From positions 1 to 18,959 of the forward strand of contig CBDETG010000100.1 of NCBI GenBank assembly GCA_965242745.1: 18,959 bases of DNA, in the 5' to 3' direction. The notes beneath the pieces are model-generated. The model made no database searches. It saw nothing but the letters and a program-made list of their open reading frames with translations, and was not told the origin of the DNA. Both the position numbers and the translations under genes were made by a program. The stretch is from JABAAI01 sp965242745 (GTDB lineage Bacteria > Spirochaetota > Leptospiria > Leptospirales > Leptonemataceae). Below are positions 7,714 through 14,917 of the stretch, in pieces (positions within the stretch are counted from its first letter, which is position 1; every line of letters starts with the position of its first letter).

Positions 7714-8340
7714 ATGAAACAAATCACCACTTTTTTATCTATACTTGCGATGCTGAGTTGCCTTGCCTGCGCAAGTGAGGGCAAGGATGGCGCTGCTGGA
7801 CCTGCCGGAGCTGAGGGCAAGGACGGCATAGACGGCGTTGATGGCAGAGATGGCGCTGACGGCAAGGACGGCAGGATTGCTAACGTCATGGAGTGCACAC
7901 CAGGCAATTACGACCTCGATGGCGACGGGCGCCGTGACTTCACTATAGAATGCCACAGCAATGGCCAGCGCAAGGCAAGGATCAACTACCGCCCTGACGG
8001 CGTGACAAAAAGCAATGAGCGTACATTTTACGAGAGCCACGGCAATCCGAAGACTCATGCAATCTACTACTCTGCCGGCACAAAATTCTATGAACGCACT
8101 TACTACGAAAGCAACGGCTATGGTGCAACTTATATAGAATACTACTCTGACGGCACAAAATTCCGTGAAAACACAACTTACGAAAGCAGCGGCTATCAGA
8201 AGAGCTCTATAATCTACCAAATGGACGGTACAAAATACGACGGCTATCCTAAGTGCTACCCAGATGACAGTAGAACTCAAGAAACCTGCACGCAGGCAAA
8301 ACACGGCTGCACCAGCGCAAGCATCACGTGCATAAACTAA
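7714..8340 (+). CDS. Family lipoprotein D: long collagen-like stretch, four MORN_2-like repeats
   Basis: 208 residues. AAAGGAG lies upstream. Lipobox context is LSCLAC. Ten to eleven Gly-X-Y triplets (rich in GKD, GID, GAD, GRD) precede TPGNYDLDGDGRRD, a clean DxDxDG loop, then four repeats; the third and fourth are more divergent (YGATYIEYYSDG, YQKSSIIYQMDG). The first ~370 bp are nearly identical to gene G, after which the two genes part abruptly, a mosaic junction. Lys-Asp charged triplets are known to stabilise bacterial collagen triple helices, so trimer formation is plausible. Standard Cys-rich end. Confidence 0.85.
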   Translation: MKQITTFLSILAMLSCLACASEGKDGAAGPAGAEGKDGIDGVDGRDGADGKDGRIANVMECTPGNYDLDGDGRRDFTIECHSNGQRKARINYRPDGVTKSNERTFYESHGNPKTHAIYYSAGTKFYERTYYESNGYGATYIEYYSDGTKFRENTTYESSGYQKSSIIYQMDGTKYDGYPKCYPDDSRTQETCTQAKHGCTSASITCIN

Positions 8341-8430
8341 GGCGCTCAGCCTCGTTGTTCGTCTTGCTTAGCTGCATCAGCAAATACAGGCAGGTTTTTT
8401 GCAAAAAAATCAGGCAAAAACAGTTTTTTC

Positions 8431-8457
8431 TCGCTCAAGTTGCCTAAAAAATACCCT
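8431..8457 (+). promoter_or_regulatory. Putative promoter of gene E
   Basis: TCGCTC, 15-bp spacer with A6, TACCCT; T6 tract. Confidence 0.35.
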
Positions 8458-8481
8458 GTAAATGTTAAAGGAGCTTAAAAA

Positions 8482-9108
8482 ATGAAACAAATCACCACTT
8501 TTTTATCTATACTTGTAATGCTGAGCTGCCTTGCCTGCGCAAGTGAGGGCAAGGATGGAGCCGCTGGACCTGCCGGCGCTGAGGGCAAGGACGGCATAGA
8601 CGGCGTTGATGGCAGAGATGGCGCTGACGGCAAGGACGGCAGGATTGCTGACTTCATTGAGTGCGCAGCAGGCGATTATGACAGCGATCGTGACGGAATC
8701 CGTGACTTTTCTATAGCTTGCTACAGCAATGGCAATCGCAAGACAAGGATAAACTACCATGACGACGGCCTGACAAAATCTTCTGAGCACACTTACTACC
8801 AAAGCCATGGTAATGACAAGATAATAATATACTACCGAAGCGACGGCACAAAACAAGGAGAATACGCATTTTACGAAAGCAACGGCCAGCGCAAGACAAG
8901 GATAGACTACCAAAACAACGGCGTGACAAAAGACGAAGAATACACCTACTACGAAAGCAACGGCGAATACAAAACATGGATAGACTACAACACCGACGGC
9001 ACAAAAGCCCAAGGCCCTCTCTGCCTCCCAGGTTACAGCATTTCTACGGAGACCTGCACGCAGGCAAAGCACGGCTGCACCAGCGCAAGCAACACGTGCA
9101 TAAACTAA
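8482..9108 (+). CDS. Family lipoprotein E: collagen-like stretch, four MORN_2-like repeats
   Basis: 208 residues. The signal peptide and Gly-X-Y segment match gene D almost base for base, but after DGKDGRIA the sequence switches to a different loop (GDYDSDRDGIRD) and repeat set. Its third repeat matches gene C. The last repeat lacks the usual tyrosine spacing (NTDGTKAQGPLCLPGYS), and the C-terminal block is CTQAKHGC...CIN. It reads as a patchwork of segments found elsewhere in the family. Confidence 0.85.
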   Translation: MKQITTFLSILVMLSCLACASEGKDGAAGPAGAEGKDGIDGVDGRDGADGKDGRIADFIECAAGDYDSDRDGIRDFSIACYSNGNRKTRINYHDDGLTKSSEHTYYQSHGNDKIIIYYRSDGTKQGEYAFYESNGQRKTRIDYQNNGVTKDEEYTYYESNGEYKTWIDYNTDGTKAQGPLCLPGYSISTETCTQAKHGCTSASNTCIN

Positions 9109-9198
9109 GGCGCTCAGCCTTGTTGTTCGTCTTGCTTAGCTGCATCAGCAAATAGGGGCTAGCTTTTTTGCAAAAAAATCAGGCAAAAACAGTTTTTT

Positions 9199-9226
9199 TT
9201 GCTTCAGCTGCGTAAAAAAATACCCT
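9199..9226 (+). promoter_or_regulatory. Putative promoter of gene F
   Basis: TTGCTT, 16-bp spacer with A7, TACCCT; T8 tract. Confidence 0.4.
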
Positions 9227-9250
9227 GTAAATGTTAAAGGAGTTTAGAAA

Positions 9251-9991
9251 ATGAAACAAATCACCACTTTTTTATGTATGCTTGTAATGCTGAGCTGCTT
9301 TGCCTGCGCAAGTGAGGGCAAGGATGGCGCTGCTGGACCGGCCGGCGCTGATGGCAGAGATGGCAATGACGGCTGGCTTAGCAACGTTCTGGAGTGCGCA
9401 GCAGGCGATTATGACAGCAATGGCGACGGACGCCGGGACTTTTCTATAGATTGCTACAGCAATGGCAATCGCAAGACAAGGATCAGCTACCTTGACGACG
9501 GTGTCACAAAAGACGAGGAATACGCCTACTATGAAAACGAAGGCCAGATCAGGACAAAGATATTCTACCGAAGCGACGGTACAAAAGACGAGGAATACGC
9601 CTACTACGAAAACAAAGGCAAGCTCAGGACACAGATATTCTACCACCCCGACGGCATGACAAAAAACAAAGAATACATCTACTACGAAAGCAATGGGGCG
9701 CGCAAGGCAACAATATACTACAGAAGCAACGGCATAAAATACCGTGAAATCACTTACTCTGAAAACAGCAGTGGCAGGATAGACATATACTACCACCCCG
9801 AAGGCACAAAATCCCGTGAACAAATCTACTACGAAAGCAACGGCAATCTGAAGACATCAATATACTACAACAGCGACGGAACAAAATACGACGGTCACCC
9901 TCTCTGCTACAAAGCCGACGGCAAAACTAAAGAAAGCTGCACGCAGGCAAAATACGGCTGCACCAGCGCAAGCATCACGTGCATAAACTAA
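9251..9991 (+). CDS. Family lipoprotein F: short collagen-like stretch, six MORN_2-like repeats
   Basis: 246 residues. Lipobox context is LSCFAC. Six Gly-X-Y triplets end in GNDGW, a tryptophan-containing junction shared with gene H. The loop is GDYDSNGDGRRD. Six repeats follow; the second and third (ENEGQIRTKIFY, ENKGKLRTQIFY) look like a recent internal duplication. The fifth has lost a residue and its usual SNGN turn, reading YSENSSGRIDIYY. Cys-rich end standard. Confidence 0.85.
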   Translation: MKQITTFLCMLVMLSCFACASEGKDGAAGPAGADGRDGNDGWLSNVLECAAGDYDSNGDGRRDFSIDCYSNGNRKTRISYLDDGVTKDEEYAYYENEGQIRTKIFYRSDGTKDEEYAYYENKGKLRTQIFYHPDGMTKNKEYIYYESNGARKATIYYRSNGIKYREITYSENSSGRIDIYYHPEGTKSREQIYYESNGNLKTSIYYNSDGTKYDGHPLCYKADGKTKESCTQAKYGCTSASITCIN

Positions 9992-9997
9992 GGCGCT

Positions 9998-10051
9998 CTG
10001 CCTCGTTGTTCGTCTTGCTTAGCTGCATCAGCAAATACAGGCAGGTTTTTT
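9998..10051 (+). terminator. Intrinsic terminator after gene F (family spacer type)
   Basis: CTGCCT pairs with AGGCAG around an inner perfect hairpin GCTG-CAT-CAGC, followed by G and T6. The spacers after genes D, E, G, H and I (T-runs ending near 8400, 9169, 10949, 11717 and 12957) keep the inner hairpin and T-run with weaker outer stems. The T-run is half of a TTTTTTGCAAAAAA palindrome. Confidence 0.45.
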
Positions 10052-10080
10052 GCAAAAAAACAAGTGAAAACAGTTTTTTC

Positions 10081-10107
10081 TCGCTCAAGTTGCCTAAAAA
10101 ATACCCT
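10081..10107 (+). promoter_or_regulatory. Putative promoter of solo leader 4
   Basis: TCGCTC, 15-bp spacer with A6, TACCCT; T6 tract. Confidence 0.3.
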
Positions 10108-10131
10108 GTAAATGTTAAAGGAGTTTAGAAA

Positions 10132-10296
10132 ATGAAACAAATCACCACTTTTTTATGTATGCTTGCGATGCTGAGCTGCCTTAGTTGCGCAAGTGAGGGC
10201 AAGGATGGAGCCGCTGGTGGCCCTCAGCCTCGTTGTTCGTCTTGCTTAGTTGCATCAGCAAATAGGGGCTGGCAATTTTGCAAAAAAATCAGGTAA
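10132..10296 (+). CDS. Solo leader 4: 54-residue short lipopeptide
   Basis: Intact family signal peptide (lipobox context LSCLSC), SEGKDGAAGG, then the tail PQPRCSSCLVASANRGW and a basic end KKIR before TAA. AAAGGAG is upstream. It lies one 229-bp period ahead of gene G. The tail is translated spacer DNA with two extra cysteines. No larger body exists. It could be a functional small lipoprotein or an inert duplication product. Confidence 0.5.
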   Translation: MKQITTFLCMLAMLSCLSCASEGKDGAAGGPQPRCSSCLVASANRGWQFCKKIR

Positions 10297-10308
10297 AAAC
10301 AGTTTTTT

Positions 10309-10336
10309 TTGCTTCAGATGCGTAAAAAAATACCCT
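10309..10336 (+). promoter_or_regulatory. Putative promoter of gene G
   Basis: TTGCTT, 16-bp spacer with A7, TACCCT; T8 tract. Confidence 0.4.
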
Positions 10337-10360
10337 GTAAATGTTAAAGGAGTTTAGAAA

Positions 10361-10888
10361 ATGAAACAAATCACCACTTTTTTATGTATGCTTGCGATGC
10401 TGAGCTGCCTTGCCTGCGCAAGTGAGGGCAAGGATGGAGCCGCTGGACCTGCCGGCGCTGAGGGCAAGGACGGCATAGACGGCGTTGATGGCAGAGATGG
10501 CACTGACGGCAAGGACGGCAGGATTGCTAACGTCATGGAGTGCACACCAGGCAATTACGACCTCGATGGCGACGGGCGCCGTGACTTCACTATAGAATGC
10601 CACAGCAATGGCCAGCGCAAGGCAAGGATCAACTACCGCCCTGACGGCGTGACAAAAAGCAATGAGCGTACATTTTACGAGAGCCACGGCAATCCGAAGA
10701 CTTATGCAATCTACTACTCTGACGGCACAAAACAAAGTGAACATACCTACTACGAAAACGGCAATCTAAAGACTGCTATAGAGCACAGCATCTACCCTGT
10801 CTGCTACAAAGACGACGGCAAAACTAAAGAAAGCTGCACGCAGGCAAAACACGGCTGCACCAGCGCAAGCATCACGTGCATAAACTAA
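10361..10888 (+). CDS. Family lipoprotein G: shortest intact member, about three repeats
   Basis: 175 residues. The first ~123 residues repeat gene D with only a handful of changes, including the unusual loop TPGNYDLDGDGRRD. Then, after SDGTK, the sequence jumps to a short YYENGNLKTAIEHS repeat like that ending the second module of gene J, and to the family terminus. It is either a deletion derivative or a recombinant of D-type and J-type genes. Lipobox context LSCLAC; ten to eleven Gly-X-Y triplets; ribosome site AAAGGAG. Confidence 0.85.
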   Translation: MKQITTFLCMLAMLSCLACASEGKDGAAGPAGAEGKDGIDGVDGRDGTDGKDGRIANVMECTPGNYDLDGDGRRDFTIECHSNGQRKARINYRPDGVTKSNERTFYESHGNPKTYAIYYSDGTKQSEHTYYENGNLKTAIEHSIYPVCYKDDGKTKESCTQAKHGCTSASITCIN

Positions 10889-10979
10889 GGCGCTCTGCCT
10901 CGTTGTTCGTCTTGCTTAGCTGCATCAGCAAATAGGGGCTAGCTTTTTTGCAAAAAAATCAGGCAAAAACAGTTTTTTC

Positions 10980-11006
10980 TCGCTCAAGTTGCCTAAAAAA
11001 TACCCT
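10980..11006 (+). promoter_or_regulatory. Putative promoter of gene H
   Basis: TCGCTC, 15-bp spacer with A6, TACCCT; T6 tract. Confidence 0.35.
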
Positions 11007-11030
11007 GTAAATGTTAAAGGAGCTTAAAAA

Positions 11031-11657
11031 ATGAAACAAATTACCACTTTTTTATGTATGCTTGCGATGCTGAGCTGCCTTAGCTGCGCAAATGATGGCA
11101 AGGATGGACCTGCCGGCGCCGAGGGCAGAGCTGGCGCTGATGGCAAGGCTGGCGCTGATGGCAGGAATGGCAATGACGGCTGGGTTAACAACGTTATTGA
11201 GTGCGCAGCAGGCGATTATGACAGCAATAGAGATGGCGTCCGTGACTTTTCTATAGAGTGCCACAACAACGGCAATCGCAAGTCAAAGATCAGCTACCTT
11301 GACGACGGCGTGAAAAAAAGCACTAAGCGCACATTTTACGAAAGTAACAGCAAGCTGAAGACATTGATATACTACTTTAACGACGGCGTGACAAAAAACG
11401 TTGAAGAGACTTATTACAAAAGCAGCGGCAAGCTGAAGACAAGGACATACTACCGAAGCGACGGCATGACAAAAGGCAATGAGAGCACATTTTACGAAAG
11501 TAACAGCAATACGAAGACATGGATAAACCGCAAACTCGACGGCACAAAAAACAGCGGCTATCCCAAGTGCTACCCAGAAACGGGCAACAGAACTCACTAG
11601 ACCTGCACGCAGGCAAAACACGGCTGCACCAGCGCAAGTGACACGTGCATAAACTAA
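11031..11657 (+). pseudogene. Family lipoprotein H, interrupted by a nonsense codon near the C-terminus
   Basis: The frame runs 189 codons to TAG at 11598-11600, then stays open in the same frame for 18 more codons encoding exactly the family end (TCTQAKHGC...CIN) to TAA at 11655-11657. The lesion sits where relatives have ACTACCGAG or ACTCAAGAA, so it looks like a one-codon change. The product would lose the Cys-rich terminus but keep signal peptide, nine Gly-X-Y triplets with Ala-rich positions, GDYDSNRDGVRD and four repeats (KLKTLIYYFNDG, KLKTRTYYRSDG). It may be a secreted shortened form, a readthrough product or a pseudogene. Lipobox context LSCLSC. Confidence 0.75.
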
Positions 11658-11748
11658 GGCCCTCAGCCTCGTTTTTTGTCTTGCTTAGCTGCATCAGCAA
11701 ATACAGGCAGGTTTTTTGCAAAAAAAATCAGGCAAAAACAGTTTTTTC

Positions 11749-11775
11749 TCGCTCAAGTTGCCTAAAAAATACCCT
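11749..11775 (+). promoter_or_regulatory. Putative promoter of solo leader 5
   Basis: TCGCTC, 15-bp spacer with A6, TACCCT; T6 tract. Confidence 0.3.
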
Positions 11776-11799
11776 GTAAATGTTAAAGGAGTTTAGAAA

Positions 11800-11940
11800 A
11801 TGAAACAAATCACCACTTTTTTATGTATGCTTGCGCTGCTGAGCTGCCTTGCCTGCGCAAGTGATGGCAAGGATGGAGCCTCTGGTGGCCCTCAGCCTCG
11901 TTGTTCGTCTTGCTTAGCTGCATCAGCAAATAGGGGCTAG
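11800..11940 (+). CDS. Solo leader 5: 46-residue short lipopeptide
   Basis: Signal peptide MKQITTFLCMLALLSCLAC, SDGKDGASGG, tail PQPRCSSCLAASANRG, then TAG. It is the shortest intact solo copy, because GGGCTAG in its spacer supplies the stop. It starts a run of two solo copies, 229 bp apart, ahead of gene I. Ribosome site AAAGGAG. Confidence 0.5.
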   Translation: MKQITTFLCMLALLSCLACASDGKDGASGGPQPRCSSCLAASANRG

Positions 11941-11977
11941 CTTTTTTGCAAAAAAATCAGGCAAAAACAGTTTTTTC

Positions 11978-12004
11978 TCGCTCAAGTTGCCTAAAAAATA
12001 CCCT
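11978..12004 (+). promoter_or_regulatory. Putative promoter of solo leader 6
   Basis: TCGCTC, 15-bp spacer with A6, TACCCT; T6 tract. Confidence 0.3.
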
Positions 12005-12028
12005 GTAAATGTTAAAGGAGCTTAAAAA

Positions 12029-12193
12029 ATGAAACAAATCACCACTTTTTTATGTATGCTTGCGATGCTGAGCTGCCTTAGCTGCGCAAATGAAGGCAAG
12101 GATGGAGCCGCTGGTGGCCCTCAGCCTCGTTGTTCGTCTTGCTTAGCTGCATCAGCAAATAGGGGCTGGCTTTTTGCAAAAAAAATCAGGTAA
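12029..12193 (+). CDS. Solo leader 6: 54-residue short lipopeptide
   Basis: Lipobox context LSCLSC, NEGKDGAAGG, tail PQPRCSSCLAASANRGW, then LFAKKIR and TAA. The tail matches solo leader 4 except around GW. Exactly 229 bp separate its start from the starts on either side (11800 and 12258), showing clean tandem duplication of the unit. Confidence 0.5.
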   Translation: MKQITTFLCMLAMLSCLSCANEGKDGAAGGPQPRCSSCLAASANRGWLFAKKIR

Positions 12194-12205
12194 AAACAGT
12201 TTTTT

Positions 12206-12233
12206 TTGCTTCAGCTGCGTAAAAAAATACCCT
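12206..12233 (+). promoter_or_regulatory. Putative promoter of gene I
   Basis: TTGCTT, 16-bp spacer with A7, TACCCT; T8 tract. Confidence 0.4.
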
Positions 12234-12257
12234 GTAAATGTTAAAGGAGCTTAAGAA

Positions 12258-12896
12258 ATGAAACAAATCACCACTTTTTTATGTATGCTTGCGATGCTGA
12301 GCTGCCTTGCCTGCGCAAGTGAGGGCAAGGATGGCGCTGCTGGCCCTGCCGGCGCTGATGGCAGAGACGGCATAGACGGCGCTGACGGCATAGATGGCGC
12401 TGACGGCATAGATGGCAGGGACGGCAGAGACGGTGGGCTTGTCAACGCCATTGAGTGCGTAGCAGGCGATTATGACAGCGATAGCGACGGGTGGCGTGAC
12501 TTTTCTATAGAGTGCTACAGCAACGGCAATCGGAAGAAAAAGACACGCTACCAAAACGACGGAATGACAAAAGTCGAGGAGTACACTTATTATGAAAGCA
12601 ATGGCAATCGCAGGACAAAGATAGACTACTATGAATACGGCGGGAAAAAAGACACTGAGAGCACATTTTACGAAAACGACAATCTGAAGACACGGATAGA
12701 CTACTTCGACACGGGTATAAAATTCGTTGAAGCCACCTACTATGAAAACGGCAATCTAAGGACATGGATAGTAAACCACAACGACGGCACAAGATTCGTA
12801 GGGGCTCGCTGCTACAAAGACGACGGGAGAACTACCGAGACCTGCACGCAGGCAAAATATGGCTGCACCAGAGCAAGTGACACGTGCATAAACTAA
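12258..12896 (+). CDS. Family lipoprotein I: longest collagen-like stretch, four MORN_2-like repeats
   Basis: 212 residues. About twelve uninterrupted Gly-X-Y triplets, including a GID-GAD pair repeated in tandem, which looks like slippage of a short in-frame repeat. The loop is GDYDSDSDGWRD. Four repeats follow, two of them 24 residues and lacking a residue in the turn (YENDNLKTRIDYFDTG, YENGNLRTWIVNHNDG). The end is CTQAKYGCTRASDTCIN, slightly off the usual sequence. Lipobox context LSCLAC. Preceded by two solo leaders. Confidence 0.85.
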   Translation: MKQITTFLCMLAMLSCLACASEGKDGAAGPAGADGRDGIDGADGIDGADGIDGRDGRDGGLVNAIECVAGDYDSDSDGWRDFSIECYSNGNRKKKTRYQNDGMTKVEEYTYYESNGNRRTKIDYYEYGGKKDTESTFYENDNLKTRIDYFDTGIKFVEATYYENGNLRTWIVNHNDGTRFVGARCYKDDGRTTETCTQAKYGCTRASDTCIN

Positions 12897-12986
12897 GGCC
12901 CTCAGCCTCGTTGTTCGTCTTGCTTGGCTGCATCAGCAAATACAGGCAGTTTTTTTGCAAAAAAATCAGGCAAAAACAGTTTTTTC

Positions 12987-13013
12987 TCGCTCAAGTTGCC
13001 TAAAAAATACCCT
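12987..13013 (+). promoter_or_regulatory. Putative promoter of gene J
   Basis: TCGCTC, 15-bp spacer with A6, TACCCT; T6 tract. Confidence 0.35.
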
Positions 13014-13037
13014 GTAAATGTTAAAGGAGCTTAAAAA

Positions 13038-13814
13038 ATGAAACAAATCACCACTTTTTTATGTATGCTTGCGATGCTGAGCTGCCTTGCCTGCGCAAGT
13101 GAGGGCAAGGATGGAGCTGCCGGACCTGCCGGCGCTGAGGGCAAGGACGGCATAGACGGATCTGACGGCAGAGATGGCGCTGACGGCAAAGATGGAAGAG
13201 ACGGCGGACTTGCCAACGTCATTGAGTGCATAGCAGGCGATTATGACAGCGATAGTGACGGCCGCCGTAACTTTTCTATAGAGTGCTACAGCAAGGGCCG
13301 GCGCAAGGTAAGGATAAACTACCTTGAAAACGGCATAACAAAAGACAAGGAATACACCTACTATGAAAGCAACGGCAATCAGAAGACAGAGATATACTAC
13401 TTTTCCGCCGGCAGCAAGTTTTACCACAATTCCTGCTACAAAGAGGACGGAAGCACTTATGAATCCTGCACACTGGAAAAGCACGGCTGTGATTTGCATT
13501 ATAGCTGCGCAGACCTCACTTTATACGGTGGTGGAAAGACCGACTGCATAGCCGGTGATTATGACCCAAACAAGGATACAAAAATAAATTTCAGCATAAC
13601 TTGCCATAACAGTGGCGCTCGCAAGACCTATATAACCTACGACACCAGAGGCACAAAAAAAAGTGAATATACCTACTACGAAAACGGCAATCTAAAAACT
13701 AGGATAGAGTACAGCGACTATCCTGACTGCTACGAAGGCGACGGTGAAACTCGAGAAAGCTGCACGCAGGCAAAACACGGCTGTGATGAAAACAGCAAAA
13801 CGTGCATAAACTAA
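13038..13814 (+). CDS. Family lipoprotein J: two-module form
   Basis: 258 residues. Module 1 has eleven Gly-X-Y triplets, GDYDSDSDGRRN and two repeats. It ends at a Cys block (SCTLEKHGC) that continues as DLHYSCADLTLYGGG rather than terminating. Module 2 starts at DCIAGDYDPNKDTKINF, has two repeats, and closes with CTQAKHGCDENSKTCIN, the terminus shared with gene K. The DLHYSCAD..LYGGG linker is also in gene L, so J and L share an architecture absent from A-I. The extra cysteines suggest disulfide-closed modules. Start and ribosome site as in the rest of the family. A repeat array follows directly. Confidence 0.85.
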   Translation: MKQITTFLCMLAMLSCLACASEGKDGAAGPAGAEGKDGIDGSDGRDGADGKDGRDGGLANVIECIAGDYDSDSDGRRNFSIECYSKGRRKVRINYLENGITKDKEYTYYESNGNQKTEIYYFSAGSKFYHNSCYKEDGSTYESCTLEKHGCDLHYSCADLTLYGGGKTDCIAGDYDPNKDTKINFSITCHNSGARKTYITYDTRGTKKSEYTYYENGNLKTRIEYSDYPDCYEGDGETRESCTQAKHGCDENSKTCIN

Positions 13815-14260
13815 GGCGCTCAGCCTCGTTGTTCGTTTTGCTTAGCTGCATCAGCACCCAATACGACATAATACGGCGGCCAGACTCCGCATATTACAAC
13901 ACCGCCCCCTGTCATGAAAACCAACTCTACATTATTACAACAACGCCATGCGCCGCATACTACCACACCGCCCGCAGTCATCAAAACTAACGCCCTATTA
14001 TTACAACAACACCAGACGCCGCATATTACCACACCGCCCGCAGTCATCAAAACTAACGCCCTATTATTACAACAACGCCCAGACGCCGCATATTACCACA
14101 CCGCCCGCAGTCATCAAAACTAACGCCCTATTATTACAACAACGCCCAGACGCCGCATACTACCACACCGCCCGCAGTCATGAAAACCAACTCTATATTA
14201 TTACAACAACGCCAAGCGCCGCCTATTACAACACCGCCCGCCGTCATCAAAACTAACGCC

Positions 14261-14394
14261 CCGGCACCCAAGCGCCGCCTAATTCCATCCCCGCCCTAGT
14301 CAGCAGAGCTAACGCCCCCCTAACACAAGCGCACCCTTGCTACTACAACGCCATTTTCACCACAGCCGCCAGCATTATGTCGCGTTGGGCGCCG
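14261..14394 (+). repeat. Higher-order element, copy 1
   Basis: Opens CCGGCACCCAAGCGCCGCC, passes a C-rich core (CCATCCCCGCCCTAG), then AACGCCCCCCTAACAC, and ends with CAGCATTATGTCGCG followed by TTGGGCGCC, an inverted relative of the array's left boundary motif. One of five copies in the two arrays. Confidence 0.85.
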
Positions 14395-14525
14395 TCATCA
14401 AAACTAACGCCCTATTATTACAACAACGCCATGCGCCGCATATTACAACACCGCCCCCTGTCATGAAAACCAACTCTACATTATTACAACAACGCCCAGA
14501 CGCCGCATATTACCACACCGCCCGC

Positions 14526-14622
14526 AGTCAGCAGAGCTAACGCCCCCCTAACACAAGCGCACCCTTGCTACTACAACGCCATTTTCACCACAGCCGCCAG
14601 CATTATGTCGCGTTGGGCGCCG
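14526..14622 (+). repeat. Higher-order element, copy 2 (5'-truncated)
   Basis: Begins at the GTCAGCAGAGC part and lacks the first ~35 bp (CCGGCACCC section); otherwise it matches the other copies to the TTGGGCGCC end. Confidence 0.85.
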
Positions 14623-14865
14623 TCATCAAAACTAACGCCCTATTATTACAACAACGCCCAGACTCCGCATATTACCACACCGCCCGCAGTCATCAAAGCC
14701 AACGCCGCATTATTACAACAACGCCCAGACTCCGCATATTACCACACCGCCCGCAGTCATCAAAACTAACGCCCTATTATTACAACAACGCCATGCGCCG
14801 CCTATTACAACAAAGCTGTAGGCTAATGTATTTTTGAAAAAAAACAAGCGCCAACAGTTTTTTGC

Positions 14866-14893
14866 TTGCTTAATCTGCGTAAAAAAATACTTT
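14866..14893 (+). promoter_or_regulatory. Putative promoter of gene K
   Basis: TTGCTT, 16-bp spacer with A7, TACTTT; T6 tract upstream. TACTTT is shared with genes A and L rather than the TACCCT of D-J. Confidence 0.4.
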
Positions 14894-14917
14894 GTCAATA
14901 TTAAAGGAGCTTAAGAA

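Larger units (their letters stand above)
13854..14826 (+). repeat. Intergenic array 1 of a 66-67-bp repeat (about 10 units)
   Basis: This stretch between genes J and K holds no gene that I can support. The unit has two halves: GTCATCAAAACTAACGCC then TATTATTACAACAACGCC, and ACGCCGCATATTACCACAC. Unit length alternates between 66 (CCATGCGCCG) and 67 (CCCAGACGCCG), so reading frames are not kept. The halves resemble each other (TATTATTACAACAACGCC against CATATTACCACACCGCC), suggesting growth from a shorter ancestor. Two higher-order elements interrupt it. The plus strand is A/C-rich with few G outside CG steps. Confidence 0.9.

Noticed and set aside
13948..14256. Long open frames within the arrays (motifs like HITTPPAVIKTNALLLQQR)
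   Set aside because: The same DNA is open in more than one frame because stop triplets are scarce. No start site or signal is conserved, and unit length is not a multiple of three.
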